DNA of 64,000 nt from JADJWR01 sp963847675 (GCA_963847675.1 CAWKAP010000003.1:124001-188000); one strand, 5' to 3'; shown: positions 38,285 through 47,755, counted from the stretch's first letter. A program made the numbers and translations. The notes: generated from the letters alone by a model not told the origin.

Positions 38285-39009
38285 TGCTCGTCGAGCGCGG
38301 CGCGTTGCCGGTCGACCAGCACGGCAATCGCCGAGCGGGCAGCAGCGAGCATTTCGTCGAGGTGCTGCCCGGTGAAGGGCGCGCCTTCCGCGGTGCCCTG
38401 CACCTCGACGAAGCCCCCGCCGGAGGTCATCACCACGTTCATGTCGGTCTCGCAGGTCGAGTCCTCCGCGTAGTCGAGATCGACCAGCACGCGACCGCTG
38501 TGGATGCCCACGGAGACCGCCGCGACATGGTCGCGCACCGGCAGGTCACCGATCAGCCGTTGCGCACGCAGCCAGCGCAGCGCATCGCAGGTCGCCACGA
38601 AGGCACCGGTGATCGCGGCAGTGCGGGTGCCGCCGTCGGCCTGCAGCACGTCGCAGTCGATCTGGAGCGTGCGCTCGCCGAGGCGCGAGAGATCCACCAC
38701 CGCGCGCAGGCTGCGGCCGATCAGCCGCTGGATCTCGAGCGTGCGCCCGCCCTGGCGGCCGCGCGCGGCTTCCCGCTCGGTGCGAGTGGAAGTCGAGCGC
38801 GGCAACATGCCGTACTCGGCCGTGAGCCAGCCCTGCGCTTTCCCCTTGAGGAACGCAGGCACACGCTCGTCGACCGACGCCGTACAAAGTACCCGCGTAT
38901 CACCGAACTCGATCAGCGCCGAGCCTTCGGCGTAACGCGCGTAGCCGCGCGTGATCCGCACCGGCCGCAGTTCCCCGTCGGCGCGCCCGAAAGACCGTTG
39001 TCCGCTCAT
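38281..39009 (-). CDS. rph: Ribonuclease PH
   Basis: A phosphorolytic 3'-5' exoribonuclease that trims tRNA 3' ends. It has 242 residues, full length: GRADGELRPVRITRGYARYAEGS at the N-terminus, TAEYGMLPRSTSTR with the conserved Arg residues, LGERTLQIDCDVLQADGGTRTAAITG and the closing GTAEGAPFTG. ATG 39009 overlaps the phosphatase stop codon (ATGA), and its own stop overlaps the rdgB start. Confidence 0.96.
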   Translation of the reverse strand: MSGQRSFGRADGELRPVRITRGYARYAEGSALIEFGDTRVLCTASVDERVPAFLKGKAQGWLTAEYGMLPRSTSTRTEREAARGRQGGRTLEIQRLIGRSLRAVVDLSRLGERTLQIDCDVLQADGGTRTAAITGAFVATCDALRWLRAQRLIGDLPVRDHVAAVSVGIHSGRVLVDLDYAEDSTCETDMNVVMTSGGGFVEVQGTAEGAPFTGQHLDEMLAAARSAIAVLVDRQRAALDEH

Positions 39010-39947
39010 TTCGCCTGGATCACCTTGCTCGAGCGCTGGATTGCCCGCTGGATCTCGGCCACCGCCTCGTCGATCTGCTGCTCCGTCAACGCTTCGTCTG
39101 CAGCAGGTTCGCCCGGCCGCGGCATCTGCACCGTGGAGGCCACCGCGCCGTCCGGGATCACGAGCGTCGAAACCGGCGACTCGGTCGGCGGAACCATGTC
39201 CATCGACTCGCTGCCCGCCCAGCTCATGGCGATTGCCGTGCAGTTGTCAGGCTCCACTCCGCCCTCCGCGATCGCGCGGTCCATGAGTTCCGGCACCGCG
39301 CGCATCACGGTGACCCTGCCGAAGGCGGTTGTGATGTCCTGATCCGACAGCCCGCACCAGAACCCGTCGCTGCACAGCAGCAGCGCATCTCCCGCCTGCA
39401 ACGGCACGCGCTTCGAAATCTCGACGTTCGGCGTGACGAACGCGCCGACGCAGTTGTAGATGCGGTTGCGCTCGGGATGCTCCTTCACGTCCTGGGCACG
39501 GATCGCGCCGGATGCGACCAGTTGCTGCACGCGCGAGTGGTCGAAAGTCCGATGCGCGATCCGACCGCCGCGCAGCAGGTACAGCCGCGAATCGCCCACA
39601 TGCGCCCAGGTGGCGACCCCATCCTGCACCACGCAGGCAACGATCGTCGTGCGCGGCGCTTCGGGCAAGCGGTTCTCGGCGCGGTAACGGTGCAGGTCGC
39701 GGTGCGCCGTGTGGATCGACTGTTCAAGAAAGGCCGCCGGGTCAGCCAGCAGCGGCCGGGCTTCGCGCTGGAACGTCGTCGCCAGCGTCTGCAGCGACAT
39801 TTCCGCGGCAACCTCGCCACGCGTGTGTCCGCCCATCCCGTCGGCCACCATCATCAGCAGCGACCGTCGCGTGTACAGGTAGCCCATGCGGTCCTGGTTG
39901 ACGTGGCGACCGCCCTGCCTGCTCTCCTGATAGACGGAAAAACGCAT
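39006..39947 (-). CDS. PP2C-family Ser/Thr protein phosphatase
   Basis: A 313-residue protein. The PP2C core spans residues 1-235: MRFSVYQESRQGGRHVNQDR, the metal-binding MMVADGMGGH, WAHVGDSRLYLLRGG and LLLCSDGFWCGLSDQD. A low-complexity linker and a C-terminal acidic helix follow. It lies between the kinase gene and rph, and is the natural partner for the kinase. The start is ATG 39947; upstream frame is not conserved. Confidence 0.9.
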   Translation of the reverse strand: MRFSVYQESRQGGRHVNQDRMGYLYTRRSLLMMVADGMGGHTRGEVAAEMSLQTLATTFQREARPLLADPAAFLEQSIHTAHRDLHRYRAENRLPEAPRTTIVACVVQDGVATWAHVGDSRLYLLRGGRIAHRTFDHSRVQQLVASGAIRAQDVKEHPERNRIYNCVGAFVTPNVEISKRVPLQAGDALLLCSDGFWCGLSDQDITTAFGRVTVMRAVPELMDRAIAEGGVEPDNCTAIAMSWAGSESMDMVPPTESPVSTLVIPDGAVASTVQMPRPGEPAADEALTEQQIDEAVAEIQRAIQRSSKVIQAK

Positions 39948-40041
39948 CGCTAGCCGCCCTTCCCGCACCCGGCCGCTGCGCGCGCCGGCCCTGAGGGCCA
40001 GCGTACCCGGTCGATGCCGCACCGGGCCGACGGCGCGAGGC

Positions 40042-41037
40042 TCAGAACCACGTGATGTTGTGATCTTTCATGAAACGCGACACACGGTCGTGGATGTTGC
40101 GCACCTGCGCGCCGGTCCGTTCGAGCAGCGAGAATTCGGGCTGTTCTGGAACGTTGTTCAGCAGTTCCTTCTGGACGGCGTACACGGTCTGCGGTCGCTC
40201 CAGCGAATTCAGGCGAAGGCAGCGATCCACCATGGCGAGGAGCTCGGCCGAATACAGTCCGCGGAAGACGCGCAGCGCGGCCGGCATCTTGTCCTCTTTC
40301 AGCCGCTTGTCCGATTCCTGCGGCGGGATCCCCGACATGCACGCGTAGATGCACGCGCCGACGCTGTAGACGTCGGTCCAGGGGCCCAGTTCGGCGTCGC
40401 GCTTGTAGAGTTCCGGCGGCGCAAAGCCGGGCGTGTACATCGGATAGGACTTGGTGATGTCGCGCTGCAGCGTCTGCCTCGCCGCGCCGAAATCGAGCAG
40501 GATCGGCGTGCCGTCCATCCGCAGGTAGATGTTCGCCGGCTTGACGTCGAGATGCAGCAGCCGGTTGGAATGAACTTCGCGCAACCCGTTCATCACCTGC
40601 GTGAACACGCGCCGGATGAAACGTTCCGTCAGGACGTCCTTCTGCTCCTTGCTGCGGTTGCGCACCACGTGCTCCTGCAGCGAGCGGCCGGATTCGTAGT
40701 GCATCACCATGTACACGGTGTCGTTGGCGCGGAAGAAATTCAGCACGCGCACGATGTTCGGGTGAAAGATCGAGGCGAGCGCACGCCCCTCCTCGAAGAA
40801 GCACTTCAACCCGATGCGATAGGTGTTCAGGTGTTCCGGGGCGACCATCGGCGACAGTTCGCCGCTCTTGCGGCTCGCCAGTGCCGCCGGCATGTATTCC
40901 TTGATCGCCACCGAATTGCCCTGCTCGTCGGTGGCCAGGTAGACGATCGAAAAGCCGCCGCTGGATATCTTCTTTACAATTTGATATCCGCCGACCTCTA
41001 GTCCTTCGGGCAAAGCTGCGTTGTTCTGCGCCGCCAT
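40042..41037 (-). CDS. Hanks-type Ser/Thr protein kinase
   Basis: A 331-residue cytoplasmic kinase. The glycine loop ISSGGFSIVYLA is at about residues 23-34, catalytic Lys in VAIKEYMP, the catalytic loop reads HLDVKPANIYLR (Leu in place of the usual Arg of HRD, so a non-RD kinase), and the Mg-binding DFG is DFGAARQT. No transmembrane helix or PASTA domain is present; about 60 residues follow the kinase fold. A TAGAAT hexamer lies 57 bp upstream. The phosphatase gene is next in the operon. Confidence 0.88.
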   Translation of the reverse strand: MAAQNNAALPEGLEVGGYQIVKKISSGGFSIVYLATDEQGNSVAIKEYMPAALASRKSGELSPMVAPEHLNTYRIGLKCFFEEGRALASIFHPNIVRVLNFFRANDTVYMVMHYESGRSLQEHVVRNRSKEQKDVLTERFIRRVFTQVMNGLREVHSNRLLHLDVKPANIYLRMDGTPILLDFGAARQTLQRDITKSYPMYTPGFAPPELYKRDAELGPWTDVYSVGACIYACMSGIPPQESDKRLKEDKMPAALRVFRGLYSAELLAMVDRCLRLNSLERPQTVYAVQKELLNNVPEQPEFSLLERTGAQVRNIHDRVSRFMKDHNITWF

Positions 41038-41164
41038 GGCTGACGATCGATGGCGCCAGCGCGCGATGGCTGGCCGTTGATCAAGACGGTCGGATTCTAG
41101 CCAAGCGGCGCGCCAATGCGGGACTGCCGTCCTCATCTGAACATCCGAGTCCGCCCGACTATCG

Positions 41165-42067
41165 ATGCCCACTCCCGTCAGCATGACCGGCTTCGCCGGC
41201 GCCTCCTTCGCGACGCCGATCGGCCAGGCGGTGCTCGAGATCCGTTCCGTCAATTCGCGCTTTCTCGATCTCTCCCTGAAGATCGCCGATGACCTGCGTG
41301 CATACGAGCCGCTGATCCGCGAACGGATCAGCGGCCGCCTGGCCCGCGGCAAGGTCGAATGCCGGTTGAGCGTGCAGCGGGCGGCATTCGCCGAATCGAC
41401 GCGCCTGAACCCCACGACGCTGGCTGCGCTGCAACGGCTCGGTGCCGAGGTGCAGCAGGCACTGCCGCAGGCGGCGGCGCTGACGGTGGCCGAAGTGCTT
41501 GCCTGGCCGGGCGCGCTCGAGGCTCCCCAGCTCGACGCGGAGGCGCTGCGAGCGTCGGTGCTCGCGGCGCTCGACGAGGTGCTCGATCGCCTGCACGAGA
41601 GCCGCGCGAGGGAGGGTGCTGCGACCGCGGACGGGCTGCGCAGCCGCTGCGACGCCATCGGCGCAATCGTCGATCAGCTGCGCGCGCGCCTGCCCGAACT
41701 GCGCACCGCAGTCGAGCGCAAGCTCACCGAGCGGCTGAACCAGGCGCTCGGTGCCCCGCTCGCATCGGCCGCCGCGCTGACCCGCGACGAGGTCGCCGAG
41801 CGCATCCGTCAGGAAGTGACGCTGTACGGTCTGCGCGCCGACGTCGACGAGGAACTGAGTCGCCTGGCGACCCATGTCGTCGAGGTGCGGCGGGTCGTCG
41901 ATAGCGGCGGGGCGGTGGGCCGTCGGCTCGATTTCCTCATGCAGGAACTGAACCGGGAAGCAAACACGCTCGGCTCCAAGGCCACGGCGGTCGACCTCGC
42001 GCAGTCGGCGATCGAGCTGAAGCTGCTCATCGAACAGATGCGCGAGCAGGTGCAGAATCTCGAATGA
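41165..42067 (+). CDS. yicC: YicC/YloC family endoribonuclease
   Basis: A 300-residue protein with the N-terminal MSMTGFAxA motif (MPTPVSMTGFAGASF), EIRSVNSRFLDLSLKI and the C-terminal signature GRRLDFLMQELNREANTLGSKA. The family includes E. coli YicC and B. subtilis YloC, reported endoribonucleases acting on RNA decay. It is followed by gmk with 16 bp between, and is divergent from the kinase gene. Confidence 0.93.
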   Translation: MPTPVSMTGFAGASFATPIGQAVLEIRSVNSRFLDLSLKIADDLRAYEPLIRERISGRLARGKVECRLSVQRAAFAESTRLNPTTLAALQRLGAEVQQALPQAAALTVAEVLAWPGALEAPQLDAEALRASVLAALDEVLDRLHESRAREGAATADGLRSRCDAIGAIVDQLRARLPELRTAVERKLTERLNQALGAPLASAAALTRDEVAERIRQEVTLYGLRADVDEELSRLATHVVEVRRVVDSGGAVGRRLDFLMQELNREANTLGSKATAVDLAQSAIELKLLIEQMREQVQNLE

Positions 42068-42083
42068 GCAACGAGCGCATCCG

Positions 42084-42719
42084 ATGAGAGCGAGCGCCCC
42101 GCGTCCGGCCGGCAGCATCTTCATGGTCGTGGCCCCTTCGGGCGCCGGCAAGTCGACGCTGGTCAATGCGCTGCTGGCCCGCGATCGCGGCATCGATCTG
42201 TCGATTTCGTTCACCACGCGCGCGCCGCGGCCCGGTGAGGCGAGCGGCCGCGAATACCACTTCACCGACGCAACGGACTTTCTGGCCCGTCGCGACCGTG
42301 GCGAGTTTCTCGAGTGCGCCGAAGTGCACGGTCACCACTACGGCACGTCCCGCCGTTGGATCGAACAGCAGCTGAACAGCGGCCGCGACGTGCTGCTCGA
42401 GATCGACTGGCAGGGTGCCCGGCAGGTCAGAAGCGTCTTCCCGCACGCCGTCGGCGTGTTCATCCTGCCGCCTTCGATCGAGGCCCTCGAAGCGCGCCTG
42501 CACAAGCGCGGACAGGACTCGCCGCAGGTGATCACGCGCCGCCTCCTCGCCGCCGGGAGCGAGATCGCGCATGCCGCCGAGTTCGACTACGTGATCATCA
42601 ACGAGAACTTCGACCACGCACTCGACCAGCTTGGCGCAGTGGTTACTGCGGCCCGGCTGCGGTACGCGAGCCAGGTTGCGCGTCACCGCGACCTGTTCGC
42701 TCAGCTTGGACTGACCTGA
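42084..42719 (+). CDS. gmk: Guanylate kinase
   Basis: GMP to GDP phosphorylation, which supplies GTP and recycles products near (p)ppGpp metabolism. The 211-residue protein has the P-loop APSGAGKSTLV, SFTTRAPRPGEASGREYHF and EIDWQGARQVR. The yicC-gmk-rpoZ-spoT order is conserved in proteobacteria. Confidence 0.97.
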   Translation: MRASAPRPAGSIFMVVAPSGAGKSTLVNALLARDRGIDLSISFTTRAPRPGEASGREYHFTDATDFLARRDRGEFLECAEVHGHHYGTSRRWIEQQLNSGRDVLLEIDWQGARQVRSVFPHAVGVFILPPSIEALEARLHKRGQDSPQVITRRLLAAGSEIAHAAEFDYVIINENFDHALDQLGAVVTAARLRYASQVARHRDLFAQLGLT

Positions 42720-42756
42720 ACCGCGGCATTGCTGCCGCCCTCGGGAGCGGGTCGGC

Positions 42757-42762
42757 TAGAAT
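42757..42762 (+). promoter_or_regulatory. Candidate -10 element for rpoZ-spoT
   Basis: TAGAAT (5 of 6) lies 28 bp before rpoZ, followed by a CAGGAG ribosome-binding site. No good -35 was seen at 16-18 nt. Confidence 0.35.
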
Positions 42763-42789
42763 GCCTCTGAGGATCATTCAGGAGCGTTC

Positions 42790-42993
42790 ATGGCACGGAT
42801 CACCGTCGAAGACTGCCTCAAGCAGATTCCCAACCGCTTTCAGCTCACCCTTGCTGCCGCCTACCGTGCGCGCCAGCTCGCACAGGGCCACACCCCCAAG
42901 CTCGACGTGAAGGACAAGGCGCCAGTCGCTGCCCTGCGCGAGATTGCCGCGCAGAAAGTCGGCATCGAAATGTTGCGCAAAGTGCCCGGCTGA
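42790..42993 (+). CDS. rpoZ: RNA polymerase omega subunit
   Basis: The 67-residue omega subunit starts MARITVEDCLKQIPNRFQLT and contains AAYRARQLAQG, which helps assemble beta' and forms part of the ppGpp site 1. The short length, lacking the extra C-terminus of E. coli omega, is normal for Burkholderiales. spoT follows after 145 bp. Confidence 0.96.
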   Translation: MARITVEDCLKQIPNRFQLTLAAAYRARQLAQGHTPKLDVKDKAPVAALREIAAQKVGIEMLRKVPG

Positions 42994-43138
42994 CACGCCC
43001 CGGGCTCCGCGACCCGTCCATACCCTCCGCCGGCAGGCAACGCCGGGTGGAGGCAGCGATCTACCGCAACAGGCAGTTCCGCCGGCGCGTTGTGTGCCGC
43101 CGGCGGCCGCGCTACGGTAACGTTTTGGCACGTGCCCC

Positions 43139-45460
43139 ATGCCCGGCTCCGACCGATCGACACCGCTGACCCCTGACCTGCCGGCCGACTATTCGCCGGG
43201 GGTGCTGGCGCGTCGCGCGGCCCAGGTGCTGCGCAAGGCGGGCGCCGCGGTCTGGCGCTCCGGGCCGACGGAGCCGCCGCCATCCGTGGTCAGCTTCGCG
43301 CAGCTGACCGACCGGCTGAAGAAGTACCTGCCCTCGGGCGAAATCGCCCGCATCAAAGAGGCGTTCCGCTTCGCCGACACGGCCCATCTCGGCCAGTTCC
43401 GGCAGAGCGGCGAACCGTACATCACGCATCCGGTGGCGGTGGCGGAACTGCTGGCGGAATGGAAGCTCGATTCGGCGGCGCTCCAGGCGGCGCTGATGCA
43501 CGACGTGCTGGAAGACTCCGGCGTGCGCAAGCAGGAGGTGGTCGAGCGCTTCGGACCGGTCGTGGCCGAACTGGTCGACGGCGTCTCCAAGCTCGACCGG
43601 CTGCACTTCGATTCGAACGAGGAGGCGCAGGCCGAGAGCTTCCGCAAGATGCTGCTGGCGATGGGCCGCGACGTGCGGGTCATCCTGATCAAGCTCGCCG
43701 ACCGGCTGCACAACGTGCGCACGCTCGAGGCAATGGCGCCGGAGAAGCAGCGCCGGATCGCGCGCGAAACGCTGGAGATCTACGCGCCGATCGCCCACCG
43801 GCTGGGCCTGAACAACATCTACCGCGAGCTGCAGGAGCAGAGCTTCGCACGCATGCATCCGTTGCGCCACCGCGTGCTGAGCAAGGCGGTGCTCGCGGCG
43901 CGCGGCAACCGGCGCGAGGTGCTCGGCAAGATTCACGAGGCCGTGCGGCGGGCGCTGGCCGCGGCGAAGATCAAGGCCGAGATCCAGGGGCGCGAGAAGA
44001 CGATCTTCGGCATCTACCGCAAGATGGTCGAAAAGAGCCTGTCGTTTTCCGAGGTGCTCGACATCTACGGTTTCCGGATCATCGTCAATGCGCCGCAGGA
44101 CTGCTATCTGGCCCTCGGCGCGCTGCACGCGATGTACAAGCCGGTGCCCGGCAAGTTCAAGGACTACATCGCGATTCCGAAGGTCAACGGCTACCAGTCG
44201 CTGCACACGACGCTGCTCGGCCCGTTCGGCACGCCGGTCGAGTTCCAGATCCGCACGCAGCAGATGCACCGGGTGGCGGAGTCCGGCGTGGCGGCCCACT
44301 GGCTGTACAAGACGGACGACACCAGCCTCACCGAACTGCAGTCGCGCACGCACCAGTGGCTGCAGTCGCTGCTCGAGATCCAGCAGCAGTCCGGCGACTC
44401 GGCCGAACTGATGGAGAACATCAAGGTCGACCTGTTCCCGGACAAGGTCTATGTGTTCACGCCGAAAGGCAAGATCGTCTCGCTGCCGCGCGGGGCGACG
44501 CCGGTGGACTTTGCCTACGGCATCCACACCGACGTCGGCAACCGCTGCGTGGCGGCGCGCATCAACAGCGAGATCCAGCCGCTGCGCAGCGAGCTCAAGA
44601 ACGGCGACGTGATCGAGGTCGTCACGGGGCCTATCGCGCGGCCAAACCCCAACTGGCTCACCTTCGTGCGCACCGGCAAGGCGCGCGCCGAGATCAGGCA
44701 TTTCCTGCGCACGATCAAGCGCGAGGAGTCGGTCGAGCTGGGTGAGCGGCTGCTCGCCCAGTCCGCGCGCCAGCTCGGCGTGTCACTTTCCGACGTGCCC
44801 GCCGAGCGCTGGGAAGCGATCGTGCGCGACGCGCAGGCGAAGGACCGCGACGAGATCCTCGCCGACATCGGCCTCGGGCGCCGGCTGGCTGCCGTCGTCG
44901 CACGCCAGCTGATGCTCGGCACGGCGCCGCCGGGCTCGGAGCCCGCGCCCGGAGAGGCGATCACCGAGGCCAGCCGCGCGCTGTTCGCCTCTGCGGGGCC
45001 GGTGACCATCCGCGGCACCGAGGGCATGGCGCTGCAGACCAGCAGTTGCTGCAGCCCGATCCCGGGAGACGCCATCGTCGGGCACATGCGCAAGGACCAG
45101 GGCCTTGCCGTGCATCAGGCAGACTGCCCGCTGGCCAGCCGCGGACGTCGTGCCGACCCCGAGCGCTGGATCGACCTGCAGTGGGCCGAGGATGCATCCG
45201 GCCTGTTCGGGGCCAAGCTGGCGCTGAGCGCGGCCAACGAGCGCGGCACGCTGGCACGCATCGCGGTGGCGATCGCCGAAGCCGAGTCGAACATCCTGAA
45301 CGTCAGCATGGAGGACGAGAGCGCCGAGCAGGCGCAGCTGAACTTCAAGCTGCAGGTGCGCGACCGCCGCCATCTGGCCCGCGTGATGCGCATGCTGCGC
45401 CGTGTCCCGCAGGTATCTCGCGTCGTGCGCGCCAGGGCCGGCGAAAAGAACGGCGAGTGA
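43139..45460 (+). CDS. spoT: Bifunctional (p)ppGpp synthase/hydrolase
   Basis: A 773-residue RSH protein. An N-terminal extension of about 50 residues precedes the HD hydrolase (GEPYITHPVAVAELLAEW, LMHDVLEDSG), the synthetase domain (GREKTIFGIYRKM, YGFRIIV, VNGYQSLHTTLLGP, QIRTQQMHRVAESGVAAHW), TGS (KVYVFTPKGKIVSLPRGATP), a zinc-finger/helical region (LQTSSCCSPIPGD) and a C-terminal ACT domain. Both catalytic halves look intact, so it probably makes and degrades alarmone. It is convergent with greB, 19 bp away. Confidence 0.95.
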   Translation: MPGSDRSTPLTPDLPADYSPGVLARRAAQVLRKAGAAVWRSGPTEPPPSVVSFAQLTDRLKKYLPSGEIARIKEAFRFADTAHLGQFRQSGEPYITHPVAVAELLAEWKLDSAALQAALMHDVLEDSGVRKQEVVERFGPVVAELVDGVSKLDRLHFDSNEEAQAESFRKMLLAMGRDVRVILIKLADRLHNVRTLEAMAPEKQRRIARETLEIYAPIAHRLGLNNIYRELQEQSFARMHPLRHRVLSKAVLAARGNRREVLGKIHEAVRRALAAAKIKAEIQGREKTIFGIYRKMVEKSLSFSEVLDIYGFRIIVNAPQDCYLALGALHAMYKPVPGKFKDYIAIPKVNGYQSLHTTLLGPFGTPVEFQIRTQQMHRVAESGVAAHWLYKTDDTSLTELQSRTHQWLQSLLEIQQQSGDSAELMENIKVDLFPDKVYVFTPKGKIVSLPRGATPVDFAYGIHTDVGNRCVAARINSEIQPLRSELKNGDVIEVVTGPIARPNPNWLTFVRTGKARAEIRHFLRTIKREESVELGERLLAQSARQLGVSLSDVPAERWEAIVRDAQAKDRDEILADIGLGRRLAAVVARQLMLGTAPPGSEPAPGEAITEASRALFASAGPVTIRGTEGMALQTSSCCSPIPGDAIVGHMRKDQGLAVHQADCPLASRGRRADPERWIDLQWAEDASGLFGAKLALSAANERGTLARIAVAIAEAESNILNVSMEDESAEQAQLNFKLQVRDRRHLARVMRMLRRVPQVSRVVRARAGEKNGE

Positions 45461-45479
45461 TCGGCGTCGCCGAGCCGCG

Positions 45480-46031
45480 TCAAACGGCCTGGTAGCGGAC
45501 GTCGAGGATTTCCACGGTTTCGATGCCTGCCGGCGTGCGCAGCGAGACGGTGTCGCCCTCGCGCGCCTTGGTGATGGCGCGAGCGATCGGCGAAATCCAG
45601 CTGACGAGACCGCGCGACGGGTCGACCTCGTCGATGCCGACGATCGTGATTTCACGCTCCGTCCCGCCGCCATCCGCGTAGCGCACGGTGGCGCCGAAGA
45701 AGATCTGGTCGGTCGGCGGCCGTGTCGACGGATCGACCACTTCGGCGGCATCGAGCCGCCTGGTCAGGAAGCGGATGCGACGGTCGATTTCGCGCAGCCG
45801 CTTCTTGCCGTAGATGTAGTCGCCGTTTTCAGAGCGGTCGCCGTTCGAGGCGGCCCATGAAACCGTGCGCACGACCTCGGGCCGCTCGACGTTGAGCAGG
45901 TGCAGCAGCTCGTCCTTCAGCCGCCCGTGGCCGGCCGGAGTGATGTAGTTCCGCGTGCCGACGGGAATGTCCGGCATCGCGACATCGTCGTCTTCGTCGA
46001 CGTCGGACTCCCTGACGAATGCCTTGCTCAT
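45480..46031 (-). CDS. greB: Transcription elongation factor GreB
   Basis: A 183-residue factor that rescues backtracked RNA polymerase. It has a 25-residue acidic N-terminal extension (VDEDDDVAMPDIP), the coiled coil with YITPAGHGRLKDELLHLLNVERPE, the catalytic acidic tip in NGDRSENGDYIYGKKRLREID, and an FKBP-like C-terminal domain. The longer basic stretch after the tip (RRIRFLTRRLDAAE) favours GreB over GreA. Three tRNA genes lie just upstream. Confidence 0.94.
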   Translation of the reverse strand: MSKAFVRESDVDEDDDVAMPDIPVGTRNYITPAGHGRLKDELLHLLNVERPEVVRTVSWAASNGDRSENGDYIYGKKRLREIDRRIRFLTRRLDAAEVVDPSTRPPTDQIFFGATVRYADGGGTEREITIVGIDEVDPSRGLVSWISPIARAITKAREGDTVSLRTPAGIETVEILDVRYQAV

Positions 46032-46053
46032 CCGGAAAACAGTCTGTGGGCGG

Positions 46054-46129
46054 TGGGGTGGCCGATGGGATTCGAACCCACAACAACCGGAATCACAATC
46101 CGGGACTCTACCGTTGAGCTACGGCCACC
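46054..46129 (-). tRNA. tRNA-His (GTG)
   Basis: A cloverleaf folds with acceptor GTGGCCG/CGGCCAC, an extra 5' G (G-1) characteristic of tRNA-His, anticodon loop TTGTGAT (anticodon GTG), TTCGAAT T-loop, discriminator C and an encoded CCA. It is the third of three clustered tRNA genes on this strand, 22 bp upstream of greB. Confidence 0.95.
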
Positions 46130-46142
46130 GCGATTCGAACTC

Positions 46143-46219
46143 TGGCCTGCCCGGCAGGACTCGAACCTGCGACCCCCGGCTTAGAAGGCCGGTGCTCTAT
46201 CCAGCTGAGCTACGGGCAG
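46143..46219 (-). tRNA. tRNA-Arg (TCT)
   Basis: 77 nt. Acceptor CTGCCCG/CGGGCAG, D-loop AGCTCAGCTGGATAGAGC, anticodon loop CTTCTAA (anticodon TCT, decoding AGA/AGG), T-loop TTCGAGT, encoded CCA. Located between tRNA-Pro and tRNA-His, probably cotranscribed. Confidence 0.95.
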
Positions 46220-46261
46220 ATCGAGCCATCGGGCCGGGCGCAGGCAGTCGGCAAAGGCATC

Positions 46262-46338
<77 letters not shown>

Positions 46339-46348
46339 AAGGCAGCGA

Positions 46349-46377
46349 ATGATACGCGTGCCGCGTGGGTGCGGCAA
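46349..46377 (-). promoter_or_regulatory. Promoter of the tRNA cluster
   Basis: On minus, TTGCCG (46372-46377), a 17-bp spacer, and TATCAT (46349-46354) lie directly upstream of tRNA-Pro, whose first base is 11 nt after the -10. Spacing is ideal and the start site would be close to the mature 5' end. Confidence 0.6.
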
Positions 46378-46405
46378 TTTGCCCTCACGCGCTTTGCCGC
46401 GGCGA

Positions 46406-47746
46406 TCAGGCGACGCGGCGTAACTGCGCAGCCCCTGCCTGCAGCCTCGTCCCCGGCAGCCATGCACGAAACGTGCTGCCCCGGCCCACTTCGGAATCGA
46501 CCAGCAGCCGGCCGTGGTGGCGCATCAGGACGTGCTTGACGATCGCCAGCCCGAGTCCGGTACCGCCGGTCTCGCGCGAGCGGCTGCGGTCGATCCGGTA
46601 GAAGCGCTCGGTCAGCCTGGGCAGATGCTCCGGCGCGATGCCGATGCCGGAATCCTGCACCTCGAACACCGCGCCGTCCTCGTACTTTCGCCAGCCCAGC
46701 GCAATGCGACCTCCGGAGGGCGTGTAGCGGATCGCGTTGGAGACGAGGTTGCCAAAGGCGCTGCGCAGTTCGTCCCGGCTGCCTCGTACACGGATCGGCT
46801 CGGCCGTGCTGGCGATCTGGTGCCGACCGCCGGACAGCGCGCGCGCCTCCGCCTCCAGTTCGGCGACGAGCGCGGGCACGTCGACGTCGTCCTCCGCCAG
46901 CGGCGTCTCTTCGGCCTCGAGCCTCGAGAGCATCAGCAGGTCCTCGACGAGCCGGTTCATTCTCGACGCCTGCTCGTGCATCAGCTGCAGGTGCCGCTGC
47001 CGCGTCTCGTCGAGCGGCGGCTCGGCGTCGAGCAACGTCTCGAGAAAGCCGTTGACCACCGTCAGCGGCGTGCGCAGCTCGTGCGAAACGTTGGCCACGA
47101 AGTCGCGGCGCATCGCGTCGAGGCGCTCGGCCTGCGTGACGTCGCGCGACATGATGATCGAGCGCGCCGGCTCGAACTCGATCACCCGGATCGAAAGGGC
47201 GAGCGCCGGATTCGCCAGCGGGCGGAACAGCAACGGCTCGTCGAACGACCCCGAGGTCATGTAGGCGATGAAGGACGGGTCGCGCACCAGATTGGTGACG
47301 CGCAGGCCCTGGTCGGCCCGCAGCTGGATGGAAAGATGCTGCTCGGCGACCGGATTGCACCATTCGATCTGCAGCGCCGCGTCGACCAGCACGATGCCCT
47401 CCGGCAGCGCGCTGATCGTGCGACGGAAGCGCGCCTCGCTTTCCTCGAGCCGGCGCGCGTTGACCTCGCTCGTGCGGCGGGCCTTGTAGAGCCGGTTGAA
47501 CACCTCGCTCCAGCTGCCCCACCCCTCGGGAATCGTCTCCAGCGACGGCTGCTCGAGCCAGGCGCCGAGCGTGGACAGGTAATGCAGGTGCAGCGCGAAG
47601 AACAGGCCGATCGCGATCAGCGCGATCCACAGGCCCGCGCTGGCGCCGAACAGGGCGCCGACCGCCAGGGCGGCGATCGCGATGGCTGCGAGGCGTATGA
47701 AAGCCGGCAGGATCACCCTGATCCTGTGGCGGGGCTCCCGACTCAT
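46406..47746 (-). CDS. phoR: Phosphate regulon sensor kinase PhoR
   Basis: A 446-residue inner-membrane histidine kinase. Two closely spaced TM helices (about residues 14-52) are followed by a linker, a PAS domain (about 100-210), HisKA with FVANVSHELRTPLTVV, and an ATPase domain (NAIRYTP, DSGIGIAPEHL, GGTGLGLAIVKHVL). There is almost no periplasmic loop, as in PhoR, which is controlled through PhoU/PstB rather than a ligand. Last gene of pstSCAB-phoUBR. Confidence 0.95.
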   Translation of the reverse strand: MSREPRHRIRVILPAFIRLAAIAIAALAVGALFGASAGLWIALIAIGLFFALHLHYLSTLGAWLEQPSLETIPEGWGSWSEVFNRLYKARRTSEVNARRLEESEARFRRTISALPEGIVLVDAALQIEWCNPVAEQHLSIQLRADQGLRVTNLVRDPSFIAYMTSGSFDEPLLFRPLANPALALSIRVIEFEPARSIIMSRDVTQAERLDAMRRDFVANVSHELRTPLTVVNGFLETLLDAEPPLDETRQRHLQLMHEQASRMNRLVEDLLMLSRLEAEETPLAEDDVDVPALVAELEAEARALSGGRHQIASTAEPIRVRGSRDELRSAFGNLVSNAIRYTPSGGRIALGWRKYEDGAVFEVQDSGIGIAPEHLPRLTERFYRIDRSRSRETGGTGLGLAIVKHVLMRHHGRLLVDSEVGRGSTFRAWLPGTRLQAGAAQLRRVA

Positions 47747-47755
47747 GCGACCAGT

